Shown here: piece by piece, positions 19,532-28,919 of the stretch | How the letters are laid out: every line of letters begins with the position of its first letter | Numbering within the stretch: position 1 is the first letter of the stretch | Source: Candidatus Cryosericum hinesii | GTDB lineage: Bacteria > Caldisericota > Caldisericia > Cryosericales > Cryosericaceae | Assembly: GCF_003570985.1 (NCBI RefSeq) | Contig: NZ_QXIW01000002.1 | Location: 47,125 to 101,965, forward strand | DNA: 54,841 bases | Reading direction: 5' to 3' | Position numbers and translations under genes: made by a program | The notes under the pieces: generated by a model | What the model was told of the DNA's origin: nothing | Databases searched by the model: none | The model's input: the letters and a program-made list of their open reading frames with translations, nothing else

Positions 19532-20293
19532 CTAGAGCCCCTGACATAGGAATCCACCATCGACAGGGATGGATGTCCCATTCACGTATCCGGCGACGGG
19601 AGACAGAAGGAACATGATGAGGTTGGCAATATCCTCAGGACTGCCCGGTCTGCCAAGCGGGACTGCGTCAAGAAACCGGAGGCGCTCGGCCTCAAACTCT
19701 TTTCCGAAGAAGTCCTCCGTCATGGGCGTTCGGATAAGGCCTGGGATGATGGAGTTGGAGCGTATTCCCCGAGAGCCGGCCTCGACCGCGATAGACTCGG
19801 AGATGCTCTCCAGTGCACGTTTCGAACTGTCATAGCTTGCCGAGGGCGTATGATGGGGATGTCTATGAGCGTCGATCGAGGACACGAACACGAAGCTTGC
19901 TGAGGAAGAGGCTACAGACAGTGCGGCTTGCGCAAACTCGAAGGCGGCAAAGACATTGACATCGAACGTCTCCCGGAATTCGCTGGAGCGAGCTTCAGAG
20001 AAAGTATCGGTTCGCAGTTGTGCCGGAAGGAACACGAAGCCGTCAAGCTCGGTGGACCCGCGAAGGGCGACTGTGCATTGATTTCGGTCCGATTCTCTGC
20101 GCAGATCTGCGGGGACGATGCCAATCAGTGCACCAGGAGACAAGGTGTGTGCAAGAGCGTCCAGACGTTCGGGACGCCCTCCCACAAGCAGGAGGCGGGC
20201 ATGCTCCTGGTCAAGCGAGGTCGTGAGGAGCGACCCGATGCCGGCCGTACTGCCCGCGATGGCAATCGTTCTTCCTGCCAGAGCGAGATCCAT
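19532..20293 (-). CDS. Short-chain dehydrogenase/reductase
   Basis: A 253-residue classical SDR. The cofactor motif appears as AGSTAGIG (residues 13-20), and the catalytic Ser (VSSIDAH) and Tyr-Lys (YDSSK) are present; the end PVDGGF is typical. The substrate cannot be predicted. The start lies 3 bp after the cupin stop with no clear ribosome site, so translation is probably coupled to the cupin gene. The pair is on the opposite strand to its neighbours. Confidence 0.85.
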   Translation of the reverse strand: MDLALAGRTIAIAGSTAGIGSLLTTSLDQEHARLLLVGGRPERLDALAHTLSPGALIGIVPADLRRESDRNQCTVALRGSTELDGFVFLPAQLRTDTFSEARSSEFRETFDVNVFAAFEFAQAALSVASSSASFVFVSSIDAHRHPHHTPSASYDSSKRALESISESIAVEAGSRGIRSNSIIPGLIRTPMTEDFFGKEFEAERLRFLDAVPLGRPGSPEDIANLIMFLLSPVAGYVNGTSIPVDGGFLCQGL

Positions 20294-20296
20294 TGG

Positions 20297-20635
20297 CTAC
20301 TGAATTGGTATCATGCACAGAAAGACAAGGTCATCGGTGCCTTCGTTGACGAAACTGTGAATCGCTTCTGGCTCGATATAGATGGCATGGTCTGGGCCAA
20401 CATGACGAGTTTCACCTTCGCAGAAAGCAGTACAGGTTCCCTTGATGACAAAGATCTCGTGCTCCCAGGGGTGAGCGTGGCGCGGTGTAGACCCACCCGG
20501 TTTGACGACGAAGTACCGCATCGCAAACGTGGGAACTCCGTCCGAGCGGTTGAGCATCCAACGTATCGTAGTGCCACGGGCTCCGGCTTCGGTGACGGAA
20601 ATCTCCTCGACGTCTTGAACTGCCTTGACAATCAT
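20297..20635 (-). CDS. Small cupin-domain protein
   Basis: A 112-residue single-domain cupin. The metal-binding motifs are visible as HAHPWEHEIFV and a later IHSFVN, giving three His and one Glu ligand, and a PGG turn precedes the first motif. Such small cupins act as enzymes or sensors on small ligands; nothing shows which. GGAGG stands 5 bp before the ATG at 20635. It is the first gene of a two-gene unit with the SDR, behind a promoter region with a palindrome at 20672-20683. Confidence 0.82.
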   Translation of the reverse strand: MIVKAVQDVEEISVTEAGARGTTIRWMLNRSDGVPTFAMRYFVVKPGGSTPRHAHPWEHEIFVIKGTCTAFCEGETRHVGPDHAIYIEPEAIHSFVNEGTDDLVFLCMIPIQ

Positions 20636-20665
20636 GATGACCTCCGGTTGGACTAGGTAGAGTGC

Positions 20666-20683
20666 ATTATACTACAATTGTAG
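20666..20683 (-). promoter_or_regulatory. Cupin/SDR promoter -10 box with adjoining palindromic operator candidate
   Basis: On the minus strand TATAAT (20666-20671) is preceded directly by the perfect 12-bp palindrome CTACAATTGTAG (20672-20683). No convincing -35 box is seen at 15-19 bp. The core TACAnnTGTA is the half-site pattern of BlaI/MecI/CopY-type repressors; no such regulator is encoded in the window. Confidence 0.45.
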
Positions 20684-20712
20684 GGGAAAGGCTCTTCTCA
20701 GGACTCTCACGC

Positions 20713-20740
20713 TTGCATTTTCCAAGCGAGCAGGTATTAT
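20713..20740 (+). promoter_or_regulatory. Promoter of the cyclodeaminase-rho gene run
   Basis: TTGCAT (20713-20718), a 16-bp spacer and TATTAT (20735-20740), about 48 bp before the first gene. It may be the main promoter for the long plus-strand run that follows. Confidence 0.65.
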
Positions 20741-20787
20741 TTGTCTGAACTAGTCGATACATTCCAATTGTCAACCAAGAGGTCGAG

Positions 20788-21411
20788 ATGTATAAAAATC
20801 AATCCTTAGATGGGTTTTTGACCGAACTCTCATCGCGCAATCCGACTCCCGGCGGAGGTAGTGCTGCCGGGCTTGCCGCGGCGATGGGGGCAGCTTTAGT
20901 CGAAATGGTTGCCAATGTCGTAGGTGTGCGTGATGAGTCGGAAAAGAGCCGTCTGGCACTATTTGTCGAGGGCTGCGAAGCGTCGCGAGCGGAGTTTGTT
21001 GCGATGATGGACCAGGACAGCGCGGCATTCGAGGGCTACATGACTGCCATGAAATTACCCAAGACGACCGATGACGAGAAACTTGTGCGACGGGCGGCCA
21101 TGCAGGATGCACTCAAGGGTTCGACGAGAGCTCCTCTCGCGCTGGCCGTCCGCGTGTGCGATTTTGCCGAGCTTCTCGTCGCAACGTTTCGTGATGCGCC
21201 AAAGGATATTGCATCCGACCTGTATGTTGGCGCCGCCATGCTCGAGGCTGCCTATGCCGGAGGCATTGCCAACGTTTACGTCAATCTTGCATATCTGCGA
21301 GATCCTGTCTTCAAAGATGAGACACGTGTGACAGTTCAGCAGTGTCAGACGCGTGTTACTGTGTTGGGCTCGTTCAAGGATTCTATCGGGCGCTTGCTGG
21401 CTATTGAGTAA
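20788..21411 (+). CDS. Cyclodeaminase/cyclohydrolase family protein (FchA-like)
   Basis: A 207-residue, mostly helical protein of the formiminotetrahydrofolate cyclodeaminase family, with the signature NPTPGGGSAAG near residues 18-28. Members act as methenyl-tetrahydrofolate cyclohydrolase (FchA) or formimino-THF cyclodeaminase, converting one-carbon units on folate. The histidine-degradation partner is not present here, so the cyclohydrolase role is somewhat more likely. It lies 27 bp before rho. GAGGT upstream of ATG 20788 is a modest ribosome site. Confidence 0.82.
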   Translation: MYKNQSLDGFLTELSSRNPTPGGGSAAGLAAAMGAALVEMVANVVGVRDESEKSRLALFVEGCEASRAEFVAMMDQDSAAFEGYMTAMKLPKTTDDEKLVRRAAMQDALKGSTRAPLALAVRVCDFAELLVATFRDAPKDIASDLYVGAAMLEAAYAGGIANVYVNLAYLRDPVFKDETRVTVQQCQTRVTVLGSFKDSIGRLLAIE

Positions 21412-21438
21412 CCACTTGATGAAAGAAGGCAGAGGATC

Positions 21439-22887
21439 ATGAACTTCACTGAACAAGAGTTGCTGGAAAAGACGTCCCGGGAATTGTACGAGATTGCGAA
21501 AGTGCTGCATGTTCGGAACTATACACGGCTCAAGAAGCCGGACCTCATCGAGGAGCTGTTGAAACTTGGGGGTAAGGATGCTAACGATCAGGAGGGGCCT
21601 GCCATGAGTTCCATGAGACCCTACGACAACCATGACAAGCCTGAGGTAGTGACTGAGCATCTCGACATCGAGCAGGAACGTGTACCGGAGCACGTCGTTT
21701 CCGGGGCTGTTGTCTCGAGTTCGTCTGATCGCCATGGCGGAGAGGTTCCGCGAACGGGCGGGGAGGAGTTCACTGCCTCGGGCCTGTGTGAAATCCTCGC
21801 CGAGGGATATGGGTTCATGCGTTCCAACTACTTCCCTTCCTCGTCGGACGTCTATATCTCGCCCCCCATGATCCGGCGGTTCGGTCTGCGGACCGGTGAC
21901 TGGCTCGAAGGTATCGTCCATCTGCCGCGTGGAGACAAGGAGAAGTACTCCTCACTAATGCGCCTCCGCAGCATCAATGGCATTGGCATCGAAGGGCACG
22001 TGCTCGCTCGACCGCAATTTGAGTCACTCACACCGATCTTTCCCAACAAGCATCTCAAGCTGGAAACGCCTAATTGCAGCATGGCGGTGCGCCTTCTTGA
22101 GCTTGTTGCCCCAATCGGCAAGGGTCAGCGTGGCCTGATCGTGTCTCCACCGAAGGCTGGAAAGACGACCATCCTTAAGAATATTGCGCAGAGCATTGAG
22201 TACAATCACCCCGAGGTCACGCTGATGGTGCTCCTTATCGATGAGCGACCCGAGGAAGTCACCGACATGAAACAGTCGATTCGGAGCGAGGTGATCAGTT
22301 CGACGTTCGACCAGCCTCCTGAGAACCATATTCGAGTCGTCGAGCTGGCCTTGGAGCGTGCAAAGCGTCTGGTCGAGGTCAAGAAGGATGTCGTCATCCT
22401 CATGGATGGCATCACCCGGCTCACGCGCGCTTACAACCTGATCAGTTCCTCGTCCGGGAAGACTCTGTCGGGCGGTCTCGATCCAACTGCGATTCGTGGC
22501 CCCAAGAGAGTTATAGGAGCCGCGCGGAACATGGTCGAGGGCGGCAGTCTCACTATCATCGCAACAGCGCTCATCGAGACAGGCAGCCGCTTGGACCAGG
22601 TCATCTATGAGGAATTCAAGGGTACCGGCAACATGGAACTTGTTCTGGACCGCGAGCTGGCTGAGCGCCGCATTTTCCCCGCCATCGACGTCCGAAAGTC
22701 CGGCACACGGCGCGAAGAGCTCTTGTACACGCCCGAGGAGTACCGCAAGATCTGGGCTCTCAGGCAGTTCATCGGCAACGAGGATCCAACGGAGAGCCTG
22801 GAAAAGCTCATCGCCATGCTTCAGAGAACTGCCAACAATCGGGAGTTCCTGGCCAACATCGTCGCGCAGGACAGCGCTGGACGCTAG
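21439..22887 (+). CDS. rho: Transcription termination factor Rho
   Basis: Hexameric RNA helicase that ends transcription of untranslated RNA. Of 482 residues, the N-terminal Rho-N helices cover about 1-45, a polar spacer of about 60 residues (near 46-108) comes next and is absent from the 419-residue E. coli protein, then the RNA-binding cold-shock-like fold ([15 protein letters not shown]) and the ATPase with SPPKAGKTT (about 237-245) and the conserved [13 protein letters not shown] segment. AGAGG precedes ATG 21439. Confidence 0.96.
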   Translation: MNFTEQELLEKTSRELYEIAKVLHVRNYTRLKKPDLIEELLKLGGKDANDQEGPAMSSMRPYDNHDKPEVVTEHLDIEQERVPEHVVSGAVVSSSSDRHGGEVPRTGGEEFTASGLCEILAEGYGFMRSNYFPSSSDVYISPPMIRRFGLRTGDWLEGIVHLPRGDKEKYSSLMRLRSINGIGIEGHVLARPQFESLTPIFPNKHLKLETPNCSMAVRLLELVAPIGKGQRGLIVSPPKAGKTTILKNIAQSIEYNHPEVTLMVLLIDERPEEVTDMKQSIRSEVISSTFDQPPENHIRVVELALERAKRLVEVKKDVVILMDGITRLTRAYNLISSSSGKTLSGGLDPTAIRGPKRVIGAARNMVEGGSLTIIATALIETGSRLDQVIYEEFKGTGNMELVLDRELAERRIFPAIDVRKSGTRREELLYTPEEYRKIWALRQFIGNEDPTESLEKLIAMLQRTANNREFLANIVAQDSAGR

Positions 22888-22892
22888 GTATC

Positions 22893-23501
22893 ATGGATAG
22901 TCTTTCCGGCAGGATCGAGGTCGTTGCCGGCTGTATGTTCTCGGGAAAATCCGAGGAGCTGATTCGGCGCCTCAAGAGGGCTCAGATTGCCAGGCAGAAG
23001 GTCATTGCCCTCAAGTCGTCTCTGGATGACCGCTATGGGCTTGAGACGATCACGAGCCATTCGGGTATTCGCCTTGAGTCAGCGCTCGTGGCATCTCCTG
23101 CCGACGTGCTCAGGATCGTCGAGGAGAGACAGGTGGAAGTCGTCGGCATTGATGAGGTGCAGTTCTTCGATCCCGGGATCATCGATGTTGCAGAGTACCT
23201 TGCGGGTAAGGGCGTTCGCGTCATCCTCGCTGGGCTCGACCAGGACTTTCGTGGTGAGCCGTTCGGACCTATGCCTGAACTGCTTGCGCTTGCGGAAGAA
23301 GTGACGAAGTTGACCGCGGTATGTATGGTATGTGGCAGACCGGCGACGCGTACTCAGCGCATCGTCAATGGACGTCCAGCGCGATACGACGACCCGGTGG
23401 TGATGGTAGGTGCAGCCGAGAGCTACGAAGCACGCTGTCGTGAGCACCATGTGGTTCCAGGTCGACCAGAGCGTGTATTGGAAAAGGAGCGCCTCATTTG
23501 A
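22893..23501 (+). CDS. tdk: Thymidine kinase (type II)
   Basis: Phosphorylates thymidine with ATP for salvage. The 202 residues show P-loop GCMFSGKS (13-20), the DEVQFF segment with catalytic Glu88, the GLDQDFRGEPFG lasso region and a structural zinc site formed by Cys144, Cys147, Cys182 and His185. Length and zinc site place it in the type II tetrameric group. It starts 5 bp after rho. Confidence 0.95.
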   Translation: MDSLSGRIEVVAGCMFSGKSEELIRRLKRAQIARQKVIALKSSLDDRYGLETITSHSGIRLESALVASPADVLRIVEERQVEVVGIDEVQFFDPGIIDVAEYLAGKGVRVILAGLDQDFRGEPFGPMPELLALAEEVTKLTAVCMVCGRPATRTQRIVNGRPARYDDPVVMVGAAESYEARCREHHVVPGRPERVLEKERLI

Positions 23502-23517
23502 GGTATGAAGTGAGCCG

Positions 23518-24606
23518 ATGAGCCTGGAAACAGAACAGTTGGCACGTAGAATTCATGAGATCGACGAGCGAGTTGCCAACCTGCGCTACGATGTCGATCA
23601 GAAGGAAATTCAGAAACTCACGCTGGAGCGGCGCACGATGGATTCTCTGTTCGGGCTGCTTAGTCGTGAAGAATCTCTGAGAACCCAACTTGCCGACAAT
23701 GATGCGCTTCTTGCAGAGGGAACGGATTTCGAGTTCACTGCCATGATTGAAGAAGACAAGTTCCGACTTCGACGAGAACTGGAAGCTGTCCACGCTCAGA
23801 TCGAGGAAGAACGCATTCCTAAAGACCCGGATGACGACAAGAATATCATTGTTGAGATCCGGGGAGGTGTCGGTGGCGACGAAGCGGCGTTGTTTGCCGC
23901 TGATCTGTTTCGCATGTACTCGTACTTCGCAGGACAGCATGGCCTCAAGATAGAGGTCATCTCGAGTCACCCAACCGAGATTGGAGGGTTTAAGGAAGTT
24001 GTCTTCTCGGTGCTTGGGACAGGAAGTTATAAGCTCTTCAAGTTCGAGAGTGGCGTCCACCGCGTCCAGCGTGTTCCTGAGACGGAGGCTTCTGGACGCA
24101 TTCACACGTCTACTGCTACCGTGGCGGTGCTACCTGAAGCTGAAGATGTCGACGTGCATATCGACGACGACGACATCAAGCTTGAACTGTTTCATGCGTC
24201 TGGACATGGAGGGCAGAACGTTCAGAAGGTAGAGACGGCTGTTCGCATGACGCACATTCCAACGGGCATTACTGCGTCATGTCAGGATGAGAGGTCTCAG
24301 CTGAAGAACAAGGAGAAGGCTCTCAAGGTGCTGCGATCCCGCGTCTATGAGTTCATGAAGGAGAAGGCCGACAGCGAGATGATCGATGAGCGCAGGGCTC
24401 AGATCGGCAGCGGTATGCGTAATATGCGTATCCGTACCTACAACTTCCCTCAGGGTCGTCTGACTGACCACCGGATTGGTTTGTCTCTGTACAACCTGCC
24501 TCTCATCATGGAGGGAAACCTCGATCCAGTAGTCGACGCTCTTCACCGGGCTTCCCGGGAGAGAACGCTTGAGACGCCCATTCTGCAGGGCAACGACGAC
24601 GATTGA
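23518..24606 (+). CDS. prfA: Peptide chain release factor 1
   Basis: Recognises UAA and UAG and triggers peptide release. The 362-residue protein has the GGQ motif at 231-233 and, at the codon-recognition site, PET (187-189), which fits the RF1 pattern PxT rather than the RF2 SPF. It overlaps prmC by four bases, and that enzyme methylates the GGQ glutamine, so the two products are functionally linked. Confidence 0.96.
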   Translation: MSLETEQLARRIHEIDERVANLRYDVDQKEIQKLTLERRTMDSLFGLLSREESLRTQLADNDALLAEGTDFEFTAMIEEDKFRLRRELEAVHAQIEEERIPKDPDDDKNIIVEIRGGVGGDEAALFAADLFRMYSYFAGQHGLKIEVISSHPTEIGGFKEVVFSVLGTGSYKLFKFESGVHRVQRVPETEASGRIHTSTATVAVLPEAEDVDVHIDDDDIKLELFHASGHGGQNVQKVETAVRMTHIPTGITASCQDERSQLKNKEKALKVLRSRVYEFMKEKADSEMIDERRAQIGSGMRNMRIRTYNFPQGRLTDHRIGLSLYNLPLIMEGNLDPVVDALHRASRERTLETPILQGNDDD

Positions 24607-25466
24607 CTCTGCGAGAAGTAATTGCGCAAGCTGAGCAGCGTGCGCAGCTCTTGTCGCAGAAACACGGTGAACTGCAGTATGTTGTTGCGGCAAGCAGAGG
24701 ATGGAGTCGTTCAGATCTGCTCATTCGGCTGGATCTACCTGCTGATACCGACATACAGGTATTTGTGGAGCAAGCTGCCCAACAACTGGCCGATGGATAC
24801 CCTGCCGAGTACCTCACCGGCTATGCTGCTTTCTGTGACATTGTCGTGCGAGTGCGGGAGGGCGTTCTCGTGCCTCGCCCGGAGACAGAAAGCCTGGTGC
24901 AGATGGCCGGGGACTTCATTATTGAGCAGGATCGTCCCCATGCCATCGCATTGGACCTTTGCTCCGGTTCAGGGGCCATCGCTCTGGCATTGGCTGCCAG
25001 ACTGCCACAGGTAGCGGTTGTGGGATTGGAGCTCGATTCCATATCTGTATCATGTTCTCGCGAATCCGCCCTGGACGCGAGTTTGTCAGAGCGGGTCAGG
25101 TTTGTCCAGGGCAACGTGCTGGCAGCGTGGGGTCTTGCCCTCGCCGATTTCCGCAGTCGCACTGATGTCATTGTCAGTAATCCTCCTTATGTGCGTGAGC
25201 AGCGTCTGTTCTCGGCGCACGCGTCTTCGCCCAGAGAACCAGTCCAGGCACTCTATGGCGGCACGTCAGGCATGGTTTTCTACAAACGGATCATTGCACA
25301 AGCTTGTGACTGGTTACGACCCGGTGGCCTGCTGCTGCTGGAGATTGACGATGGATTGGAAGAGGGTATACTCAACCTGTTTGAGCGGTATGGACTGCAG
25401 GGCGGATGCTGGTCGCCTGACCTTAGAGGGCTGTCGCGCTACGCGGAGGCACGTCGAGCAGAATGA
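24603..25466 (+). CDS. prmC: Release factor glutamine methyltransferase PrmC
   Basis: SAM-dependent N5-methylation of the GGQ glutamine in release factors. The 287 residues include an N-terminal helical recognition domain, the SAM-binding motif [15 protein letters not shown] and the catalytic NPPY at 193-196. The start is TTG at 24603, sharing bases with the prfA stop; no better start with a ribosome site is seen. Confidence 0.92.
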   Translation: MTLREVIAQAEQRAQLLSQKHGELQYVVAASRGWSRSDLLIRLDLPADTDIQVFVEQAAQQLADGYPAEYLTGYAAFCDIVVRVREGVLVPRPETESLVQMAGDFIIEQDRPHAIALDLCSGSGAIALALAARLPQVAVVGLELDSISVSCSRESALDASLSERVRFVQGNVLAAWGLALADFRSRTDVIVSNPPYVREQRLFSAHASSPREPVQALYGGTSGMVFYKRIIAQACDWLRPGGLLLLEIDDGLEEGILNLFERYGLQGGCWSPDLRGLSRYAEARRAE

Positions 25467-26092
25467 ACACGTTCAGCTATATCTTGCGTGATCTTGCGGT
25501 TTTTGCCGTTGCGTACCTCGTCGGTTCTGTGCCGTTCAGCTACATCTTCGCTAAAATGATCAAGGGCGTGGACATCACGAAGGTGGGCAGCAGAAACATG
25601 GGAGCTACAAATGTGTTGCGCACCGCAGGTCCTCTTCCTGCTGCGTTTGCTTTTGCTGGCGACTTTCTGAAGGCAGTGCTCCTTCTGCTCGTGCTGATAA
25701 GGTTCTTTCCGGCCATATCGCGGGAAACATTGCTTGTGGCGGCTGTTGTCGTGGTTCTGGGTCACGATTTCTCCGTTCTTGCTGGGTTCAAGGGAGGAAA
25801 GGGTGTTGCTACGACATTCGGAGTTGTGTTTGTGCTGAGCTGGCCCGTCGCTCTTGTGGAGTCAGGCATCTGGCTTGTCGTGATGGTGCTCCGCAATACC
25901 GTTTCTCTTGCATCAGTGGCCGTGTTTGCCACCCTTCCAGTTGCAGCGCTTCTTCTGAGACAGCCGCCGAAACTTGTTCTGATTTATACCCTGCTTGCTG
26001 TGCTCGGCATTGTTCGGCATGTTGCAAACATCCGTCGGTTGAGGGCTGGGGAAGAACCCAAACTCGAATGGTCCTATTTTCGGAGGCGGTAG
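25463..26092 (+). CDS. plsY: Glycerol-3-phosphate acyltransferase PlsY
   Basis: Membrane enzyme that acylates glycerol-3-phosphate using acyl phosphate, the first step of phospholipid synthesis. The 209-residue protein has about five or six hydrophobic segments and the three family motifs: GSVPFSY, SRNMGATNVLR and GHDFSVLAGFKGGKGVAT. It overlaps prmC by four bases. PlsC and GpsA, the next and the supplying step, are encoded a little downstream. Confidence 0.95.
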   Translation: MNTFSYILRDLAVFAVAYLVGSVPFSYIFAKMIKGVDITKVGSRNMGATNVLRTAGPLPAAFAFAGDFLKAVLLLLVLIRFFPAISRETLLVAAVVVVLGHDFSVLAGFKGGKGVATTFGVVFVLSWPVALVESGIWLVVMVLRNTVSLASVAVFATLPVAALLLRQPPKLVLIYTLLAVLGIVRHVANIRRLRAGEEPKLEWSYFRRR

Positions 26093-26116
26093 ATATCTCT
26101 GCCTGAGAGTGTCCTA

Positions 26117-26749
26117 TTGGACACCTGCTCAGACGCCGATTTTCTGCGGCTATCCGAGCGTATTGCTTCGGGGGCCGTTGCAGTGTTCCCGACGGACACC
26201 GTCTATGGCATTGGTTGCAGCGCGGCATGTGCGTCTTCGGTTACCAGAGTGTTCGCAGTAAAGCATCGCGATGCCGCCAAGCCGTTGCCCGTTTTTGTAC
26301 TCGATATCGCTCGTGTCCTGCCGTGGGTCGAGCCTGCGGCACGTGTCATGGCCCAGCGTCTTGCCAGCGTATTCTGGCCTGGGGCGCTTACCATCGTCGT
26401 CGACGTTGCGGGGAGTGGTCTCCACACACAGCCCCTGCCGCACCCAGAAGCGTCCAGCATCGGTTTCCGGGTACCCCGCCACACTGGACTCCTTCGCTTG
26501 CTTGCCGGCGGCATCCTGATGGCGCAGACAAGTCTGAATGAGAGCGGTGAGAGTGTCATTGAGAGCCTGGACGCGCCTGGAGCTGCCGGGTTGCTGGAGC
26601 GAGCGGACCTGGTCCTGGACAGCCGACAGCGGCCGGAAGGCCGGCCATCGACGGTTGTCAGATTGACAGCGGGGTCATGGTCCATCCTGCGCGAGGGCAG
26701 TATTTCTTGTGCTGACGTGGCTGCGGTGCTTGTGGGAGAGGTTCCGTGA
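26117..26749 (+). CDS. tsaC: Threonylcarbamoyl-AMP synthase (TsaC/Sua5/YwlC family)
   Basis: Makes threonylcarbamoyl-AMP for the universal t6A37 tRNA modification. The 210 residues show the YrdC-domain pattern: FPTDTVYGIG at about 24-33, the KHRDAAKPLPVF lysine-rich loop and FWPGALTIVV. It is near the short TsaC length and lacks the C-terminal Sua5 domain. The start is TTG 26117 behind a weak GAGAG site, the best I can find. It overlaps cmk by four bases. Confidence 0.85.
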   Translation: MDTCSDADFLRLSERIASGAVAVFPTDTVYGIGCSAACASSVTRVFAVKHRDAAKPLPVFVLDIARVLPWVEPAARVMAQRLASVFWPGALTIVVDVAGSGLHTQPLPHPEASSIGFRVPRHTGLLRLLAGGILMAQTSLNESGESVIESLDAPGAAGLLERADLVLDSRQRPEGRPSTVVRLTAGSWSILREGSISCADVAAVLVGEVP

Positions 26750-27417
26750 GACGTGACATTGCTATAGACGGACCTTCTGGATCCGGCAAGACATCGGTGG
26801 GACTGGGTGTGGCCGCTGAGCTCGGTCTCATGCTCGTCGACTCTGGGTTATTGTACAGGGTGTTCACCGCTGCATATGCCGAGCAGTATCCATCTGACCG
26901 TTGTCTGCGGAGTGATCGCCTGTTGGATATCCTCGAGCGTTGTATAAGCTACGAGCCCGGCGGTACGGTTCTGTTTGGCGGGCGCGTTCTTCAGTTGTCC
27001 CTCCGCGACCCGAGAGTAGACAGCCTCGTGTCGCCTGTCAGTGCGGTGCCACAGGTGCGGACAGCCGTGAACAGGGAGTTGCGACGCATCGCCTTGCTCC
27101 AGGATGTTGTCATGGTTGGCCGGGACATAGGAACGACGGTTCTTCCCAAGGCTCTTCTGAAGGTGTTCATTACTGCGGACCCGGATGTTCGCGCCAGGCG
27201 GCGAGTTGCCCAGCTTGAGCGTCAGGGTAGCCTGGTCGACTACGGAGCCGTGCTGGCCAACATCAAGGAACGTGATGCGATAGACTCGTCCCGAAAAGAC
27301 TCGCCTCTTCGATGCACAGAGGAGCACGTCAAGCTGGACAACTCTGCTGACGGCTCCGATGGAGTCGTGCAGGCGATCCTGGCCGAGTACCGCAGGAGGC
27401 TTGAGCATGCTGTATGA
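26746..27417 (+). CDS. cmk: Cytidylate kinase
   Basis: Phosphorylates CMP and dCMP. The 223 residues start with AIDGPSGSGKTS, the P-loop, and include the RDIGTTVLPKA segment and an RRRVAQLERQG-type lid. GTG at 26746 overlaps the tsaC stop and follows GGGAGAG. Placement before plsC resembles the cmk-plsC pairs of many Clostridia, and the two genes overlap by 11 bp here. Confidence 0.94.
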   Translation: MRRDIAIDGPSGSGKTSVGLGVAAELGLMLVDSGLLYRVFTAAYAEQYPSDRCLRSDRLLDILERCISYEPGGTVLFGGRVLQLSLRDPRVDSLVSPVSAVPQVRTAVNRELRRIALLQDVVMVGRDIGTTVLPKALLKVFITADPDVRARRRVAQLERQGSLVDYGAVLANIKERDAIDSSRKDSPLRCTEEHVKLDNSADGSDGVVQAILAEYRRRLEHAV

Positions 27418-28027
27418 GCTGGTTGTTCCGATAGGCAGGCTCTGGTTCAGGACTTTCTTTAAACTCCACGTCATCGGACTTGAGAATGTACCGAGGCATG
27501 GACCAGGACTTATCTGCGGCAACCATTGCAGCTATCTGGATCCCATGCTTGCCGCCTTCGCGCTTCCGCGCAAGGTCTACAGTCTGTCACGCAAGGAGAT
27601 CTACCAGCAGCCGCTGCTGAGGCCATTCATACGCCGTCTGGGTGGTGTGCGTATCGACAGGGAGTCTCTGGCCGATAAGTGTGCCCTCCAGGCAGTGCTG
27701 GCAATCATGGACCATGGTGACCTGTGCATGATCTACCCCGAAGGAACGCGGTCACCAGACGGATGTCTGCAGAACCCTCACAACGGGGCGGCTTTTCTGG
27801 CAGTGAAGTCGGGAGCACCGGTGGTCCCTATGGCCATCATCGGCTCATATGAGTGCTGGCCGAGGCAGAGGAGAGTCCCTAGAATCGGTCGCATTACCGT
27901 GCGGATAGGCCAGCCGGTCACGTATCATCTCCCGCCGGAGCGCGAGAGTCGCAGAGAAGACCTGACGGCAATCAGCATGGACATCATGGACCGCATTCGG
28001 ACACTGCAGGAACAGGGGCATGCCTGA
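27407..28027 (+). CDS. plsC: 1-acyl-sn-glycerol-3-phosphate acyltransferase PlsC
   Basis: Adds the second acyl chain to give phosphatidic acid. The 206-residue protein has the HX4D motif (His40 to Asp45 in NHCSYLD) and the YPEGTRS motif near residue 108. ATG 27407 is preceded by AGGAGG; longer frames run into cmk without a ribosome site. It acts at the membrane after PlsY. The stop overlaps the ispH start. Confidence 0.93.
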   Translation: MLYELVVPIGRLWFRTFFKLHVIGLENVPRHGPGLICGNHCSYLDPMLAAFALPRKVYSLSRKEIYQQPLLRPFIRRLGGVRIDRESLADKCALQAVLAIMDHGDLCMIYPEGTRSPDGCLQNPHNGAAFLAVKSGAPVVPMAIIGSYECWPRQRRVPRIGRITVRIGQPVTYHLPPERESRREDLTAISMDIMDRIRTLQEQGHA

Positions 28028-28919
28028 TATGCGCGTTGTGCTGGCACGCGAGCTGGGCTACTGTTCGGGCATTCGGCGAGCGATTGACGCTGCTGAGACG
28101 GCTTTGCGTTCGGAAGGAACGGTCGCGGCGACAGATACGCTCCTTCACAACGCCGATGAGATGAACCGGCTTGGTTCCATGGGGTTGCGATCTGTGGAAC
28201 TGCTGAGCGACGAGGAGCTGAGTGCTGCAACGGTCCTCCTGCCTGCTCACGGTTCGACGTTGTCGGAGCATCTTGGAAGGATTGCCAGCGCGCGAGCTGT
28301 GCAGGATCTGACCTGTCCCATCGTGAACCGGGCCCGCGACGCCGTAAGCCGGTTTGCAGATGCTGGTGTTCCTATTATCGTCGTCGGAGACAAAGAGCAT
28401 CGAGAGACGCGGTATCTCATGGAGGCTGCCGGCAGTCAGCTGCTCAGGGTTGTGGCTTCGGAACAGGATCTGGACACTCTTGAGATATCAGTTTCTCGTG
28501 TAGGGGTCGTCTACCAGACGACACAGTCTCGCGAGTTCAGACAGCAGGTCCTGGAATGGTTTCGACGGAGAGGAATCGAGGTTGCCGAAGAGATGACGTT
28601 GTGTCCGGAGGTATTGCGAAGGCAGGACGGAGCTGTCGCTCTGGCTCGGCGCTGCACGGTCATGCTGGTCCTGGGAGATAGTTCCAGTGCCAATACCAGA
28701 AGACTGGTGGCGGTAGCTGTCTCGGCATGTCCGAGGACGTATCTCATAGGGGGCGCGGCCGCGTTGCCTGAGGTGGGGCTGAACTGTGTGGACATCGTGG
28801 GAGTCGTAAGCGGCACGTCTTGCCCCCAGGCAACAATCGACGAAGTCATGGCGGGGCTGAGGCAAGTGTGTCCCGATGTTCGCATGGAGGTGGACGCATG
28901 GCCCGAGTCTGTGTTGTAG
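28020..28919 (+). CDS. ispH: 4-hydroxy-3-methylbut-2-enyl diphosphate reductase IspH (diverged)
   Basis: Last enzyme of the MEP isoprenoid pathway, an oxygen-sensitive iron-sulfur reductase. The three cluster cysteines are kept (Cys15, Cys99, Cys195), as are the diphosphate and proton-relay residues His43, His77, His127, Glu129, Thr167 and the SANT/SGTS serines. Several signature words differ from the usual family spelling, for instance EHRE instead of GHPE and LCPEVLRRQ instead of TICxATxxRQ. The sequence still reads as a complete 299-residue enzyme. The start overlaps plsC; ATG 28029 is possible. Confidence 0.88.
   Translation: MPDMRVVLARELGYCSGIRRAIDAAETALRSEGTVAATDTLLHNADEMNRLGSMGLRSVELLSDEELSAATVLLPAHGSTLSEHLGRIASARAVQDLTCPIVNRARDAVSRFADAGVPIIVVGDKEHRETRYLMEAAGSQLLRVVASEQDLDTLEISVSRVGVVYQTTQSREFRQQVLEWFRRRGIEVAEEMTLCPEVLRRQDGAVALARRCTVMLVLGDSSSANTRRLVAVAVSACPRTYLIGGAAALPEVGLNCVDIVGVVSGTSCPQATIDEVMAGLRQVCPDVRMEVDAWPESVL

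Noticed and set aside
19532-20293. The minus-strand SDR as a second FabG
   Set aside because: The cofactor motif and the surroundings (cupin partner, separate strand) differ from the fab operon gene, so a fatty-acid role is not supported.
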